DNA of 64,000 nt from Bacteroidales bacterium (GCA_017962845.1 JAGCUN010000035.1:1-64000), one strand, 5' to 3'; counted from the first letter of the stretch, positions 1 through 8,752 are shown. Numbers and translations: made by a program. The notes: generated from the letters alone by a model not told the origin.

Positions 1-345
1 TATGCTTCCGTTGACAACAAGGATTATCCCTACTACTCGCATGAAGGTGACACCATCATGTTTTACGGGAATGTTGGCCGCATGGAGTATTCATACCCGG
101 ACAGCTCGTGGGTGCGTCTCACCTTCTTTGACACAAGTGGAGGAAATGGGGTGGGGCGCATCCTGGAGGCGGAGTGTTTGACCTCACAACTCGAAGGAAT
201 TGACATGTCTGCCCGTTGCTATGCGACAGGAGTGCTCACATTTGATTTTTGCTCGACACATGTTGCGTGGCCTATAGCTTCAATAGAACCAGGCCATTGT
301 GGATCAAGAGGTTTCTTTTTCAATATTGAGGACATCCATAATTAA
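1..345 (+). CDS. 3' part of an unrecognised protein (5' end outside window)
   Basis: The frame is open from base 1 and ends in TAA at 343-345, so at least 114 C-terminal residues are visible and the start lies to the left. An internal ATG at 58 is unlikely to be the true start because the frame continues upstream of it. The visible part has four spaced cysteines and many aromatic residues, which would suit an exported domain, but no family is recognised. It ends just before a T9SS sorting-domain remnant in another frame, so it may be the broken body of a T9SS cargo gene (inference). Confidence 0.5.
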   Translation, partial: YASVDNKDYPYYSHEGDTIMFYGNVGRMEYSYPDSSWVRLTFFDTSGGNGVGRILEAECLTSQLEGIDMSARCYATGVLTFDFCSTHVAWPIASIEPGHCGSRGFFFNIEDIHN

Positions 346-378
346 ACGTAAAAACATATATGAAACAGTTCGTGATAA

Positions 379-477
379 CCATACACCCTCAACGTATCAT
401 CCCTGCCCAATGGCATCTACCTGCTGCGTGCCGTAACCGACAACGGCGTGGAAACGGCACGGTTTGTGAAGAACTGA
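379..477 (+). pseudogene. Orphan remnant of a T9SS C-terminal sorting domain
   Basis: After an in-frame TAA at 376-378, this frame reads a typical end of a type A T9SS sorting domain: LNVSSLPNGIYLLR, then a short strand and a terminal ARFVKN before TGA at 475-477. The same pattern (LS-x-G-x-Y, a polar turn, then a basic end) closes the C10 protease and the 678-aa protein in this window. No start codon or cargo domain is attached. I read it as the tail of a gene lost by frameshift or deletion. Confidence 0.6.
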
Positions 478-548
478 AAAGGGGAAACGGAAAATTGAGA
501 ATGGGGGTGGATTCTTCGTGGGAAATGTCTTACATTTGCAGGCGAAAA

Positions 549-580
549 TTGTAGAGGCGAATCATTATTCGCCTCTACAA
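549..580. repeat. Perfect 14-bp inverted repeat with 4-base loop
   Basis: The arms at 549-562 (TTGTAGAGGCGAAT) and 567-580 match exactly around a CATT loop. No T-run follows on either strand, so it is not a standard intrinsic terminator. Its symmetry and intergenic place fit a REP-like or MITE-like dispersed palindrome, but that would need other genomic copies. Confidence 0.6.
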
Positions 581-584
581 CCAA

Positions 585-630
585 ACAATTCAACAAATAA
601 ACGATTCAACGATTCAACAATTCAACAAAA
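585..630. repeat. Low-complexity ATTCAACAA-type direct repeats
   Basis: Overlapping direct copies of GATTCAACAA and AATTCAACAA fill the space between the hairpin and the LytTR gene. The reverse complement closely resembles 43230-43262, so it looks like a dispersed intergenic repeat rather than a promoter. The rest of 346-645 holds the sorting-domain remnant and the hairpin. Confidence 0.45.
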
Positions 631-645
631 CCATACCACGTCACA

Positions 646-1461
646 ATGTCCATTCGCATTAAAAAAATCGTTTTTGCCATCGTCCATCTGCTGTTCTGGG
701 CAGTTGTGGGCTATCTGTTTTTGGCGAATTCTTTTCTGCGCCCCATGCACCCCTCGCTATGGGTGGAGGTGTGCGCACTGCTTTGCATCGTAGCGTTGTT
801 TTATGTGTCGTACTTTGTGCTTGTTCCTAAATTGTTGATGCGCAGGTGTTTTGTACCATTCTTTGTCTGTACATTCTTGCTGATTTTGCTGAATGGATTC
901 ATAGAACTGGCTATGATGGAGGAAAATCTGAAAGTTGTTTATGGACAGATTGGTGAAACTGCATTGTACAATACAATACGATGGAATATATTCTTTTTCC
1001 TGTGTTTGCGGGACGCCTGCTTCATTATTGTCGGTGATATTGCGAAATTGTGCGAGCTGCAAGCCGTGAAACTGCAGCAGAGAGACAAAACCGCTAGTGA
1101 AATAAATGATGGTTGTATTTTTGTCGATATTCCATCCCAAATGACCGCGCTGTTGGCGATGGATGACATCGCTTATCTGACGTATGAAAAGCGGCGAGTC
1201 ACCATTGTTCGCAAAACTGCTCCACGTGTTTACACCTACTCTTCCCTCGCATATTTTGAAGAACATTTGCCCTCCGATAGGTTCATCCGAATCAATCGAA
1301 GCGTCATCGCGGCCTACTCAGTGATTGAAACCTACAATGAAACTACCGTTCGTGTGGTTGCCCATAATATGATGAAGGAGTTCCCAATACAGCAAAACAA
1401 CTCGGTTGATATTCTGAGCCAGCTTCAAGCGTGGGCGCCTTCTAAATATCAGCCAGATTAG
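646..1461 (+). CDS. Membrane-anchored LytTR-family transcriptional regulator
   Basis: The 271-residue protein has four hydrophobic segments (about residues 8-28, 41-62, 68-88 and 108-128) followed by a C-terminal LytTR DNA-binding domain (about 160-262). The domain is marked by IAYLTYEKRRVTIV, a central YSSLAYFEEHLP and the signature FIRINRSVIAAYSVI. Bacteroidota often carry such one-component regulators with the DNA-binding domain fused to membrane helices instead of a receiver domain. Ligand and targets are unknown. It is convergent with cinA, with 8 bases between the stops and no terminator visible. Confidence 0.8.
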   Translation: MSIRIKKIVFAIVHLLFWAVVGYLFLANSFLRPMHPSLWVEVCALLCIVALFYVSYFVLVPKLLMRRCFVPFFVCTFLLILLNGFIELAMMEENLKVVYGQIGETALYNTIRWNIFFFLCLRDACFIIVGDIAKLCELQAVKLQQRDKTASEINDGCIFVDIPSQMTALLAMDDIAYLTYEKRRVTIVRKTAPRVYTYSSLAYFEEHLPSDRFIRINRSVIAAYSVIETYNETTVRVVAHNMMKEFPIQQNNSVDILSQLQAWAPSKYQPD

Positions 1462-1469
1462 TCTTGCCT

Positions 1470-2729
1470 TTATTTCCTCTCTTTCAGGTACTTTGCTAAC
1501 AGTCCGAGAATCTGCTGACAGGCGCCCTCGATCACCTGCGCGCGCTGGCGCGGGATGGACAGCTTGCGGGTGACGGTGCCGTGCGCTGAGGCCACGGCAA
1601 TCCACACCGTGCCGACCGGCTTTTCGGGCGTGCCGCCCCCAGGTCCGGCAATGCCCGTGGTGGCGATGCCGTAGTCGGCGTGGAGGTGCCGGCGCACCCC
1701 CTCCGCCATGTGGATGGCAGTGGGCTCGCTCACCGCCCCGTGGGTGGCGAGGATGTCGTGCGGAACATGCAACACGCTTTCCTTCACCTCGTTGCTGTAC
1801 GACACTACGCCGCCAACGAAGTAGTTGGAGGCGCCGGCGAGGGCGGTGAGCTGCGCCGACAATGCGCCGCCTGTGCAACTCTCGGCTGTGGCGAGGGTCA
1901 GCCCGGCCTCGGTCATGGTATGCGCGATATATTCGGACAGCGTGTCGAAGCCGTCGCAGAGGATGTACTGGCCGGCGATCTGCATCAGTCCTTGCACGGC
2001 GGTCTCCACCTGCTGCTGCAAAATGGCCGGGTCGTCGCCGCGGGCGGTCAGCCGCAGACGGGTGAGGCCGGGCTGGGGCAGGTAGGCGAGCCGGATGTTG
2101 CGGGGCAGCGCCAGCTCCCACGGCTCGATGAGGTCGCTGAGAAACGATTCGCCGATGCCTTGCGTGATCAGGGTGCGGTGCAGGATGTGGCCGGTATGGA
2201 AAGCCTCGCGAAGGCGCGGCACCACCTCGTTCTCCATCAGTCCCACCATCTCGAAGGGCACGCCCGGCAGCGACACCACCACCTGATGGGGGGCATTTTC
2301 GTTCTGGGTGTCAAACCACATTCCCGGCGCGGTGCCGAGCGGGTTGTTGAGCACCGTGCAGCAGCGCGGCACCCACGCCTGCTGACGGTTGATGTCGGTG
2401 AGCTCGCGGCCAAACGCCTCCATACGGCGGCGCACATTCTCCAAGGCGGCCTCGTTCTCGTACAGCTCGCTGTGGAAAAAGTCGCACAGCACCTTTTTGG
2501 TGATGTCGTCCTTGGTGGGACCGAGCCCGCCGGTGATGAGTACAATCTCGCTGGTTTCGAGACATTTGCGTAGCGTATTGTGGATGGCATCGGCATCGTC
2601 GCCGATGGTGAGAACCTGGGTGACTTCGATGCCGGCGGCACCGAGCATTTGCGACATCTTGGCCGCGTTGGTGTTGACGACCTGCCCGATCAGGAGCTCA
2701 TCGCCGATATTGATAAGGCTGCTGTTCAT
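1470..2729 (-). CDS. cinA: CinA family protein: MoCF-like domain plus nicotinamide-nucleotide amidase domain
   Basis: At 419 residues it has the full length of two-domain CinA. The N-terminal MoaB/MogA-like domain (about 1-170) opens with INIGDELLIGQVVNTN and carries TGGLGPTKDD. The C-terminal domain (about 260-415) has ATAESCTGG, with the serine expected for nicotinamide-mononucleotide deamidase, and GIAGPGGGTPEKPVGTVWIA. Family knowledge: it deamidates NMN to nicotinate mononucleotide for pyridine nucleotide salvage; the N-terminal domain can act as an ADP-ribose pyrophosphatase. It is divergent from manC and probably transcribed alone. Confidence 0.93.
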   Translation of the reverse strand: MNSSLINIGDELLIGQVVNTNAAKMSQMLGAAGIEVTQVLTIGDDADAIHNTLRKCLETSEIVLITGGLGPTKDDITKKVLCDFFHSELYENEAALENVRRRMEAFGRELTDINRQQAWVPRCCTVLNNPLGTAPGMWFDTQNENAPHQVVVSLPGVPFEMVGLMENEVVPRLREAFHTGHILHRTLITQGIGESFLSDLIEPWELALPRNIRLAYLPQPGLTRLRLTARGDDPAILQQQVETAVQGLMQIAGQYILCDGFDTLSEYIAHTMTEAGLTLATAESCTGGALSAQLTALAGASNYFVGGVVSYSNEVKESVLHVPHDILATHGAVSEPTAIHMAEGVRRHLHADYGIATTGIAGPGGGTPEKPVGTVWIAVASAHGTVTRKLSIPRQRAQVIEGACQQILGLLAKYLKERK

Positions 2730-2758
2730 AGTAGTTTTTCTGTTAAAAAATACGTTTG

Positions 2759-2766
2759 CAAAAGTA
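2759..2766 (-). promoter_or_regulatory. Putative Bacteroidota -7 box for cinA
   Basis: The minus strand reads TACTTTTG, matching the TAnnTTTG consensus, 29 bases before the cinA start. No convincing -33 TTTG is seen. Confidence 0.4.
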
Positions 2767-2789
2767 CGAGAAAATGCCGAATTTTTTTG

Positions 2790-2797
2790 TATCTTTG
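2790..2797 (+). promoter_or_regulatory. Putative -7 box for manC and the following operon
   Basis: TATCTTTG matches TAnnTTTG and lies 28 bases before the manC ATG. It would start the plus-strand run from manC to the phosphatase. No clear -33 element is seen. Confidence 0.45.
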
Positions 2798-2825
2798 CAG
2801 ACTTATTTTAAGATGAAAGAATAGT

Positions 2826-3914
2826 ATGAACCATGACCTTTTTTGTGTAATAATGGCAGGCGGCGTGGGTGCCCGTTTCTGGCCCATGAGCCGTTCGCAT
2901 AAACCAAAACAATTTATTGATATACTGGATGATGGAAGTTCTTTGATTCAAAAAACTTTCAACCGTTTCGCCCAGATTTGTCCGCGCGAAAATATCTATA
3001 TCATCACCAACGCCATCTACGCCGAGCAGGTGCGGGCGCAGATTCCTGGGCTGAATGATGACCAAGTGGTGCTCGAACCGGCACGTCGCAACACCGCCCC
3101 CTGCATCGCCTACGCCAACTTCAAGATCAAGGCGCGCAACCCTAACGCCGTGGTGGTGGTGGCCCCGTCCGACCATGTCATCCTCAAGGAGGAGGTGTTC
3201 CGCGAGGTGATTACCACAGGCCTTCAGTTCGTGAAAGACAATCCCAAGCTGCTCACCATCGGCATTCGGCCCTCATCGCCCAACACGGGCTACGGCTACA
3301 TCCAGTACAATGAGGACCGCCAGTACGAAGGCACTTCCATCTACGATGTCAAGATTTTCACCGAGAAGCCGGAGCTGGAGGTCGCCCGCCAGTTTGTGGA
3401 GAGCGGCGAGTTCCTTTGGAACGCCGGCATCTTCATGTGGTCGCTTCCCGAAATCGAGAAAGCCTTCATGACCCATCTTCCCGAGGTTTACGAACTCTTC
3501 AAGCGCGGTGAGGGAATTTACAACACCCCCGCCGAAGATGAGTTTATCAAGTCTATCTATCTCGTTTGCAAGAATATATCGGTTGACTATGGCATCATGG
3601 AGAAGGCCAAGAATGTGTGCGTGTACGCCGCCGACTTTGGCTGGTCAGACCTCGGCACATGGGGTTCTCTCTATGAGGTGAGTCAGAAAGATGAGCACCA
3701 GAATGTGGTGGCCGGCAATAAGGTAAAAACCTACAACACAACAGGTTGTATTATTAATGTGCCGAAAAATAAGGCCGTCGTCCTGCAAGGGATGGAGGAT
3801 TATATTGTGGTGGACAACGACAATGTGCTGCTGATTTGCAAGAAAAACAGCGAACAGCAGATTCGCCAGTATGTGAATGATGTGGAGCTTGATTTTGGAG
3901 AAAAATATATCTAA
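2826..3914 (+). CDS. manC: Mannose-1-phosphate guanylyltransferase
   Basis: The enzyme makes GDP-mannose from mannose-1-phosphate and GTP in the cytoplasm, feeding surface polysaccharide synthesis. The N-terminus carries the nucleotidyltransferase signature MAGGVGARFWPMSRSHKPKQ, followed by LEPARRNTAPCIA and VVVAPSDHVI. The sugar-binding part has NTGYGYI, FTEKP and WNAGIFMW. At 362 residues it is the single-domain form, without the isomerase domain of longer ManC/AlgA proteins. It is separated by 3 bases from a polysaccharide flippase, which supports a role in envelope glycan assembly. Confidence 0.92.
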   Translation: MNHDLFCVIMAGGVGARFWPMSRSHKPKQFIDILDDGSSLIQKTFNRFAQICPRENIYIITNAIYAEQVRAQIPGLNDDQVVLEPARRNTAPCIAYANFKIKARNPNAVVVVAPSDHVILKEEVFREVITTGLQFVKDNPKLLTIGIRPSSPNTGYGYIQYNEDRQYEGTSIYDVKIFTEKPELEVARQFVESGEFLWNAGIFMWSLPEIEKAFMTHLPEVYELFKRGEGIYNTPAEDEFIKSIYLVCKNISVDYGIMEKAKNVCVYAADFGWSDLGTWGSLYEVSQKDEHQNVVAGNKVKTYNTTGCIINVPKNKAVVLQGMEDYIVVDNDNVLLICKKNSEQQIRQYVNDVELDFGEKYI

Positions 3915-3917
3915 AAA

Positions 3918-5441
3918 ATGCCTTCGCTTAAAAAATTAGTCGGTCAAACGGCCATTTACGGACTGAGCAGTATTATAGGAAGGTTTCTGAACTACCTGCT
4001 CGTGCCGTTATACACTTACAAGATGGCGGCTGAGTCGGGGGGCTACGGCATAGTGACCAACGTGTATGCCTATACCGCGCTGCTGCTGGTGCTGCTTACT
4101 TTCGGTATGGAGACCACCTTCTTCTATTTCGCCAACCGCGAGGAGGTGGATGCCAAGAAAGCCTTCGCCACGGCAGCCAACTCTGTCGGACTGCTGTCGC
4201 TGCTGTTTTGGATTGTATGTATGGTGTTTGGAGGCCCGATTTCAGGGGCCTTGGACTATGGCGCCCATCCCGAGTATCTACGGATGATGGCGACCGTGGT
4301 GGCCCTCGACGCTTTCCAGGCCATCCTGTTTGCCCAACTTCGATACCAGAATAAAGCCGTCAAGTTCGCCGCCTTGAAGTTGCTCTTCATCGTGCTGAAT
4401 ATCGGCTTGAACCTGTTCGTCTTCCTCGTGGCACCCTCCTTGAAGGAGTCTGCTCCGTCGCTGATGGCGTGGTACCAGCCTGCCCAGCAGGTGGCCTACA
4501 TCTTTGCCGTTAACTTGCTGTGCACAGCCCTCATCACCTTGGGGTTCATTCCCGAGATGAAGAACCTGCGGTTCGGCATCGACCGGCAGTTGCTGAAGCA
4601 GATGCTGAAATACACGTGGCCGTTGCTGCTGCTGGGCTTGGTCGGCATCCTCAATCAGGTGGCCGACAAGATTTGCTACCGTTTCATCGTGCCCGGTGCG
4701 GAAGGGGAGGTGCAGCTCGGCATCTACGGTGCCTGCGTCAAAATCGCCATGATCATCGCCATGTTCACCCAGGCCTTCCGCTATGCCTACGAGCCGTTTG
4801 TGTTTGGCGGCCAGCGCGAAAAGGGCAGCAAGGAGTCGCAGGCGGTGGTGATGAACTATTTTGTCATCTTCACTCTGCTCGCCTTCCTCATCGTGGTGTG
4901 CTACCTCGACATTTTCAAGTTCATCATCAGCAGCGATTACTGGGATGGTCTTCAGGCGGTTCCCATTGTGATGATGGCGGAGATTTTCATGGGCATCTAT
5001 TTCAACCTCTCTTTCTGGTACAAGCTCAACAAGGAGACGTGGTGGGGCGCGATATTCTCGGGCATCGGGTGTGCCGCACTGCTGGCCATTAACTTCCTGT
5101 TTGTGCCAAAATATGGCTATATGGCCTGTGCGTGGGGCGGTTTCGCCGGTTATGGCATCTGCATGGTGCTCTCATACTTGGTGGGCCAGAAGCGCAATCC
5201 CGTTCCCTATCAGCTGAAGGTGGTGTTCGGCTATTTCATGCTGGCCGGTGTCGTGTACGCGCTGGTCAGGGTGACTTCGCACTTGATGGAGCTGGGCTAT
5301 CTGCCCGATAGAACTTGGCTGAGACTGGTGCTGAACACGCTGTTCCTGCTGGTTTATGTGGGTGTGCTGATGTATGTGGAGCGCGTGCTGGTGCGTAAGG
5401 TGTGGGATGCAGCGAAAGGGATGTTATTGCATAGAAAATAA
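3918..5441 (+). CDS. Polysaccharide/lipid-linked oligosaccharide flippase (Wzx/MATE-type, MOP superfamily)
   Basis: The 507-residue integral membrane protein has about 14 hydrophobic helices and an N-terminus typical of the Wzx/RfbX branch (KLVGQTAIYGLSSIIGRFLN, then VPLYTYKM). Family role: moving undecaprenyl-linked glycans across the inner membrane. It follows manC by 3 bases and is probably co-transcribed with it. Substrate cannot be told from sequence; a lipid II flippase role is less likely because it resembles the O-antigen type at its N-terminus. Confidence 0.85.
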   Translation: MPSLKKLVGQTAIYGLSSIIGRFLNYLLVPLYTYKMAAESGGYGIVTNVYAYTALLLVLLTFGMETTFFYFANREEVDAKKAFATAANSVGLLSLLFWIVCMVFGGPISGALDYGAHPEYLRMMATVVALDAFQAILFAQLRYQNKAVKFAALKLLFIVLNIGLNLFVFLVAPSLKESAPSLMAWYQPAQQVAYIFAVNLLCTALITLGFIPEMKNLRFGIDRQLLKQMLKYTWPLLLLGLVGILNQVADKICYRFIVPGAEGEVQLGIYGACVKIAMIIAMFTQAFRYAYEPFVFGGQREKGSKESQAVVMNYFVIFTLLAFLIVVCYLDIFKFIISSDYWDGLQAVPIVMMAEIFMGIYFNLSFWYKLNKETWWGAIFSGIGCAALLAINFLFVPKYGYMACAWGGFAGYGICMVLSYLVGQKRNPVPYQLKVVFGYFMLAGVVYALVRVTSHLMELGYLPDRTWLRLVLNTLFLLVYVGVLMYVERVLVRKVWDAAKGMLLHRK

Positions 5442-5467
5442 GTAATTTTGAATAATATTAGTGAGAG

Positions 5468-7183
5468 ATGAAAATATTTGACAAGAGTAATTTGAAGGGT
5501 GATATTTTTGGAGGAATTACCGCTGGAATCGTGGCGTTGCCGTTGGCACTCGCCTTTGGTATTCAGGCATTTGGTGTGATCGACGACCCAAATGTCGGGG
5601 CGGGGGCTATCGGCGCTTTGGCAGGTCTTACCGGTGCCATCATGATCGGCATTTTCGCCTCCCTGTTCGGAGGCACCCCCTCGCAGATCAGCGGTCCCAC
5701 TGGTCCGATGACGGTCATCTCCGCCACGCTGATTTCGGGCGTGTGGGCCAGCTCGCACAACATCTCCACGGTCATCGTCAGCATGGCCATTGCCGCCATC
5801 CTGTGCGGCCTCTTCCAGATTCTATTTGGCATCCTGAAAATCGGCAAGTACATCCGCTACATCCCTTATCCGGTGCTGTCCGGCTTCATGAGCGGTATCG
5901 GCATCATCATCATCGTGCAGCAGATTTACCCGCTGTTCGGCCTCAAGTCGCCGGTGCTGATTGTGGATATGATCACCCAGCTGCCTTCGCATATCAGCGG
6001 TTTCAGCCTGGCTGCGCTGCTGTTGGGACTTGGCACGGTGGCCATCATCTATCTTTTCCCTCTCATTACCAAGAAAGTGCCGTCCACGTTGGTGGCTTTG
6101 GTGGTGATGACCATTGTGGCTGTTTGCATACACTTCGATGATAAACTCACCATCGGCGAAATTCCGTCAGGCTTCCCGATGCCCTTCTTCCTCAAAGAGG
6201 GTATGGACTTCTCACAAGTGCAGTGGCTGTCGGTCATCAAGATGTCGGTGCTGCCGGCGTTGACTCTGGCCGGTCTGGGTTCCATCGACACGCTGCTCAC
6301 CTCCGTGGTGGCCGACAATACCACCAAGACCAAGCACAACAGCAACCAGGAGCTGATGGGACAGGGCGTGGGCAACATGCTGGTCGGTTTGTTCGCAGGC
6401 CTTCCGGGTGCGGGCGCCACTATGCGTACGGTCGTCAACATCAAGAGCGGTGGCCGCAATCGGTTGTCGGGTATTGTACATGGCATCTTCCTGTTGGCGG
6501 TGCTGCTCGGTCTCGGCAAGCTGGTGAAGTTCGTGCCGCTGTCGGTGCTGGCTGGTATCCTCATCACTGTCGGTATCGGCATCATCGATGTCAAGGGTTT
6601 CAAAGATCTGCTCAAGATCCCCCGCGCCGATGCCGTGGTGCTGCTTACTGTGCTGTTCCTCACCGTGTTTGTGGATTTGCTCATCGCCGTGGGTATCGGC
6701 ATGATCATCGCCTGCGTGCTCTTCATGAAACGCGCCAGCGACCTCGTGGAGGGCGGCTACCACTCCGACCAGATGACCGCCTTCGACAAGGAAATTCCAT
6801 GGGAGGATGAGAAGGTGCTGACCGACGAGGTGCGTAGCAAAATCTATATCCAGCGTCTCAACGGCCCTATCTTCTTCGGTTCCATCACCCGTTTCCAAGA
6901 GGTGATGCACGACATCCCCGATGATGCCAAAATCGTGATCATCCGTATGCGACTGGTGTCGTTTATGGACCAGTCGGGACTGTATGCCATGGAGACCGCC
7001 ATCAAGGATTTGCAAGCCAAGGGCGTTACGGTGCTGATGACCATCATCCAGCCCCAGCCGATGTATATGCTCACGAAAATGAAGGTGATTCCGAACCTCG
7101 TGCCAGAGGAGTTGACATTCAAAACTTTCGAGGATTGCGGACATTTTTTGAGCGAAAATTTGAATAAGATTGCTGAAAAATGA
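5468..7183 (+). CDS. SulP family anion transporter with C-terminal STAS domain
   Basis: The N-terminal transport domain (about residues 10-430) has the SulP hallmark GGTPSQISGPTGPMTV near residue 75 and many membrane helices. The cytoplasmic STAS domain (about 455-560) follows, with MDQSGLYAMETAI around the site equivalent to the phosphorylated serine of anti-sigma antagonists. SulP proteins carry sulfate, bicarbonate or dicarboxylates by proton or sodium coupling; the substrate is not settled here. The stop overlaps the start of the next gene in ATGA (7180-7183), so the two are translationally coupled. Confidence 0.9.
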   Translation: MKIFDKSNLKGDIFGGITAGIVALPLALAFGIQAFGVIDDPNVGAGAIGALAGLTGAIMIGIFASLFGGTPSQISGPTGPMTVISATLISGVWASSHNISTVIVSMAIAAILCGLFQILFGILKIGKYIRYIPYPVLSGFMSGIGIIIIVQQIYPLFGLKSPVLIVDMITQLPSHISGFSLAALLLGLGTVAIIYLFPLITKKVPSTLVALVVMTIVAVCIHFDDKLTIGEIPSGFPMPFFLKEGMDFSQVQWLSVIKMSVLPALTLAGLGSIDTLLTSVVADNTTKTKHNSNQELMGQGVGNMLVGLFAGLPGAGATMRTVVNIKSGGRNRLSGIVHGIFLLAVLLGLGKLVKFVPLSVLAGILITVGIGIIDVKGFKDLLKIPRADAVVLLTVLFLTVFVDLLIAVGIGMIIACVLFMKRASDLVEGGYHSDQMTAFDKEIPWEDEKVLTDEVRSKIYIQRLNGPIFFGSITRFQEVMHDIPDDAKIVIIRMRLVSFMDQSGLYAMETAIKDLQAKGVTVLMTIIQPQPMYMLTKMKVIPNLVPEELTFKTFEDCGHFLSENLNKIAEK

Positions 7184-8199
7184 GTGAGAACAATACGGAA
7201 ATAGTGCAGAGTTCTGCCGCCGAACAGGCTGCGAATGCTCCTGCATCTGCAAAGGAGAGACGCAGGGAGCGGTGGAAACGCAGGAGGCGCGAAAAACGCG
7301 AGAAGCCCCGTACTGCGAAGGAGATTTTCCATGAACAGCAGACGTGGGTGAGCCGCATCATCTTTTTCTTCTTGGTCGCTTTCCTCGTTTTCCCCTTTGT
7401 GGTGCTGCTCCGACGCATTTTCCCTGTCACGGGTTGGATTGTGCCAGGCATCGCCGGCCTGGTATGTACCTCTGGCTTCTTCTATCTTTTCAGAAAAATC
7501 AAATACACCATCTGGACCATCATCGGGGTGATACTGGTTTTGCTCACCATCACTACCCTCATCGGTAAGTATTCCTTCAAAGATGTCGGTTACGACTATA
7601 GCGGTTTTCTTTATAATGTTTCCAATGAGAAGAAGAGTCTGAAGGATGTATTCCTGCAGCGGCCTTTCCCCAAGTACCGCGAATTTCTGAAAGCCTCCCG
7701 TTTCACCCCCGCAGTGCGGCAGTATTCGCTCAAAGCTGCCACCAAGAATTTCTCCAAACAACAGAAAGGAAAAGGTTGGCAGTATGTGCAGTATTTCTCT
7801 ATCTATAAGGAAATTGACTCCAAGTGGAAATATGTCAGCGACCCCGTCCACCGCGATTATATCGCTCCGGCGGAAGAGTCATTGGGCACATTCTGTGGCG
7901 ACTGTGATGACTATTCGGTGCTGATGGCCGCCTGCATTACCTCTATCGGTGGCACGGTCCGTCTCGTCAGAACGGAAACCCATGTCTATCCTGAACTCAA
8001 AATAGAGAGTAAGGAGGATTTTGTGCTCGTCAAAAAATTGATTCGCTATCAGTTGTTTAGCAAGATGGCCCGGAAGAAGAAAATCTATTATCACGAAGAT
8101 GGTTATGGTGATATATGGATTAACTTGGATTACACCGACCATTATCCCGGGGCCAAATTTCTTGCTGATGATGTGATTTCTGTTCTTGAAATTCCTTAA
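7180..8199 (+). CDS. Membrane protein with transglutaminase-like cysteine protease domain
   Basis: A strongly basic N-terminal stretch (about residues 24-45, many Arg/Lys) precedes three hydrophobic segments (about 57-78, 86-105, 110-128). The C-terminal soluble part has the transglutaminase-like triad: Cys242 in CGDCDDYSVL, His in ETHVYPEL about 25 residues later, and Asp in IWINLDYTD. Such domains in bacteria are usually proteases or amidases. The start overlaps the SulP stop by 4 bases. The role is unknown; coupling to an anion transporter and a following phosphatase is unusual. Confidence 0.7.
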   Translation: MSENNTEIVQSSAAEQAANAPASAKERRRERWKRRRREKREKPRTAKEIFHEQQTWVSRIIFFFLVAFLVFPFVVLLRRIFPVTGWIVPGIAGLVCTSGFFYLFRKIKYTIWTIIGVILVLLTITTLIGKYSFKDVGYDYSGFLYNVSNEKKSLKDVFLQRPFPKYREFLKASRFTPAVRQYSLKAATKNFSKQQKGKGWQYVQYFSIYKEIDSKWKYVSDPVHRDYIAPAEESLGTFCGDCDDYSVLMAACITSIGGTVRLVRTETHVYPELKIESKEDFVLVKKLIRYQLFSKMARKKKIYYHEDGYGDIWINLDYTDHYPGAKFLADDVISVLEIP

Positions 8200-8221
8200 T
8201 TTACTGTTATTCAATAAAATA

Positions 8222-8680
8222 ATGCATAAAATATTGTTCGTTTGCTTGGGCAATATCTGCCGGAGCCCGATGGCGGAGTTTGTGATGAAGAAAATGGTGA
8301 AAGATGCCGGAGTGGAGCGGCAGTTTGAGATCGCATCGGCGGCCACCTCTACCGAGGAGTGGGGGAATCCGGTATATCCTCCTGCCCGTCGGAAATTGGC
8401 TGAACATGGCATCCGCTGCGATGGCAAGACTGCCCGTCAGATGTCGCGTGCCGACTACGACTATTATGACCTCATCATCGCTATGGATCACTCCAACCTG
8501 CGCGGTATCCAGCGCATCATCGGTGCTGATTCTCAGAACAAAGTCTCCCTGCTGATGGATCATACCGACCACCCACACGACGTGGCAGACCCTTGGTACA
8601 CAGGTAATTTTGATGCCACCTGGGAGGATGTGACCGCCGGTTGTGCCGCTCTCCTCCACGAACTTTGCCGCACGGCGTGA
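8222..8680 (+). CDS. Low-molecular-weight protein-tyrosine phosphatase
   Basis: The 152-residue enzyme starts MHKILFVCLGNICRSPMAEF, which holds the CX5R loop with nucleophile Cys8 and Arg14. The general-acid loop is DPWYTG near residue 120. The ATG at 8222 is chosen over an upstream in-frame ATG at 8186, because the family begins only a few residues before the loop and the longer form would overlap the preceding gene. In many bacteria these phosphatases dephosphorylate tyrosine kinases controlling polysaccharide export, which fits manC and the flippase nearby, but no BY-kinase is in the window. Confidence 0.92.
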   Translation: MHKILFVCLGNICRSPMAEFVMKKMVKDAGVERQFEIASAATSTEEWGNPVYPPARRKLAEHGIRCDGKTARQMSRADYDYYDLIIAMDHSNLRGIQRIIGADSQNKVSLLMDHTDHPHDVADPWYTGNFDATWEDVTAGCAALLHELCRTA

Positions 8681-8752
8681 TTTTGAGAAGTGAGGTTGGC
8701 GATTTTTTTTGAAATTCGTTAAAAAAAATCACTTCACAAAGCTCTTTTTTTG

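Noticed and set aside
360..554. 64-codon ORF starting MKQFVITIHPQ
   Set aside because: A different frame of the same bases gives a clear T9SS sorting tail, so this reading is accidental.
549..580. Hairpin as a terminator
   Set aside because: The stem is perfect but there is no T-run on either side, and no gene ends directly before it except the remnant at 477.
1680..2573. Long ORF on the strand opposite cinA
   Set aside because: It is the antisense shadow of a well-supported cinA; its translation is Arg/His/Gly-rich low complexity without any family signature.
6212..7252. Long ORF opposite the SulP gene
   Set aside because: It is very His/Gln/Asp-rich, as expected of an antisense frame over a hydrophobic transporter gene.
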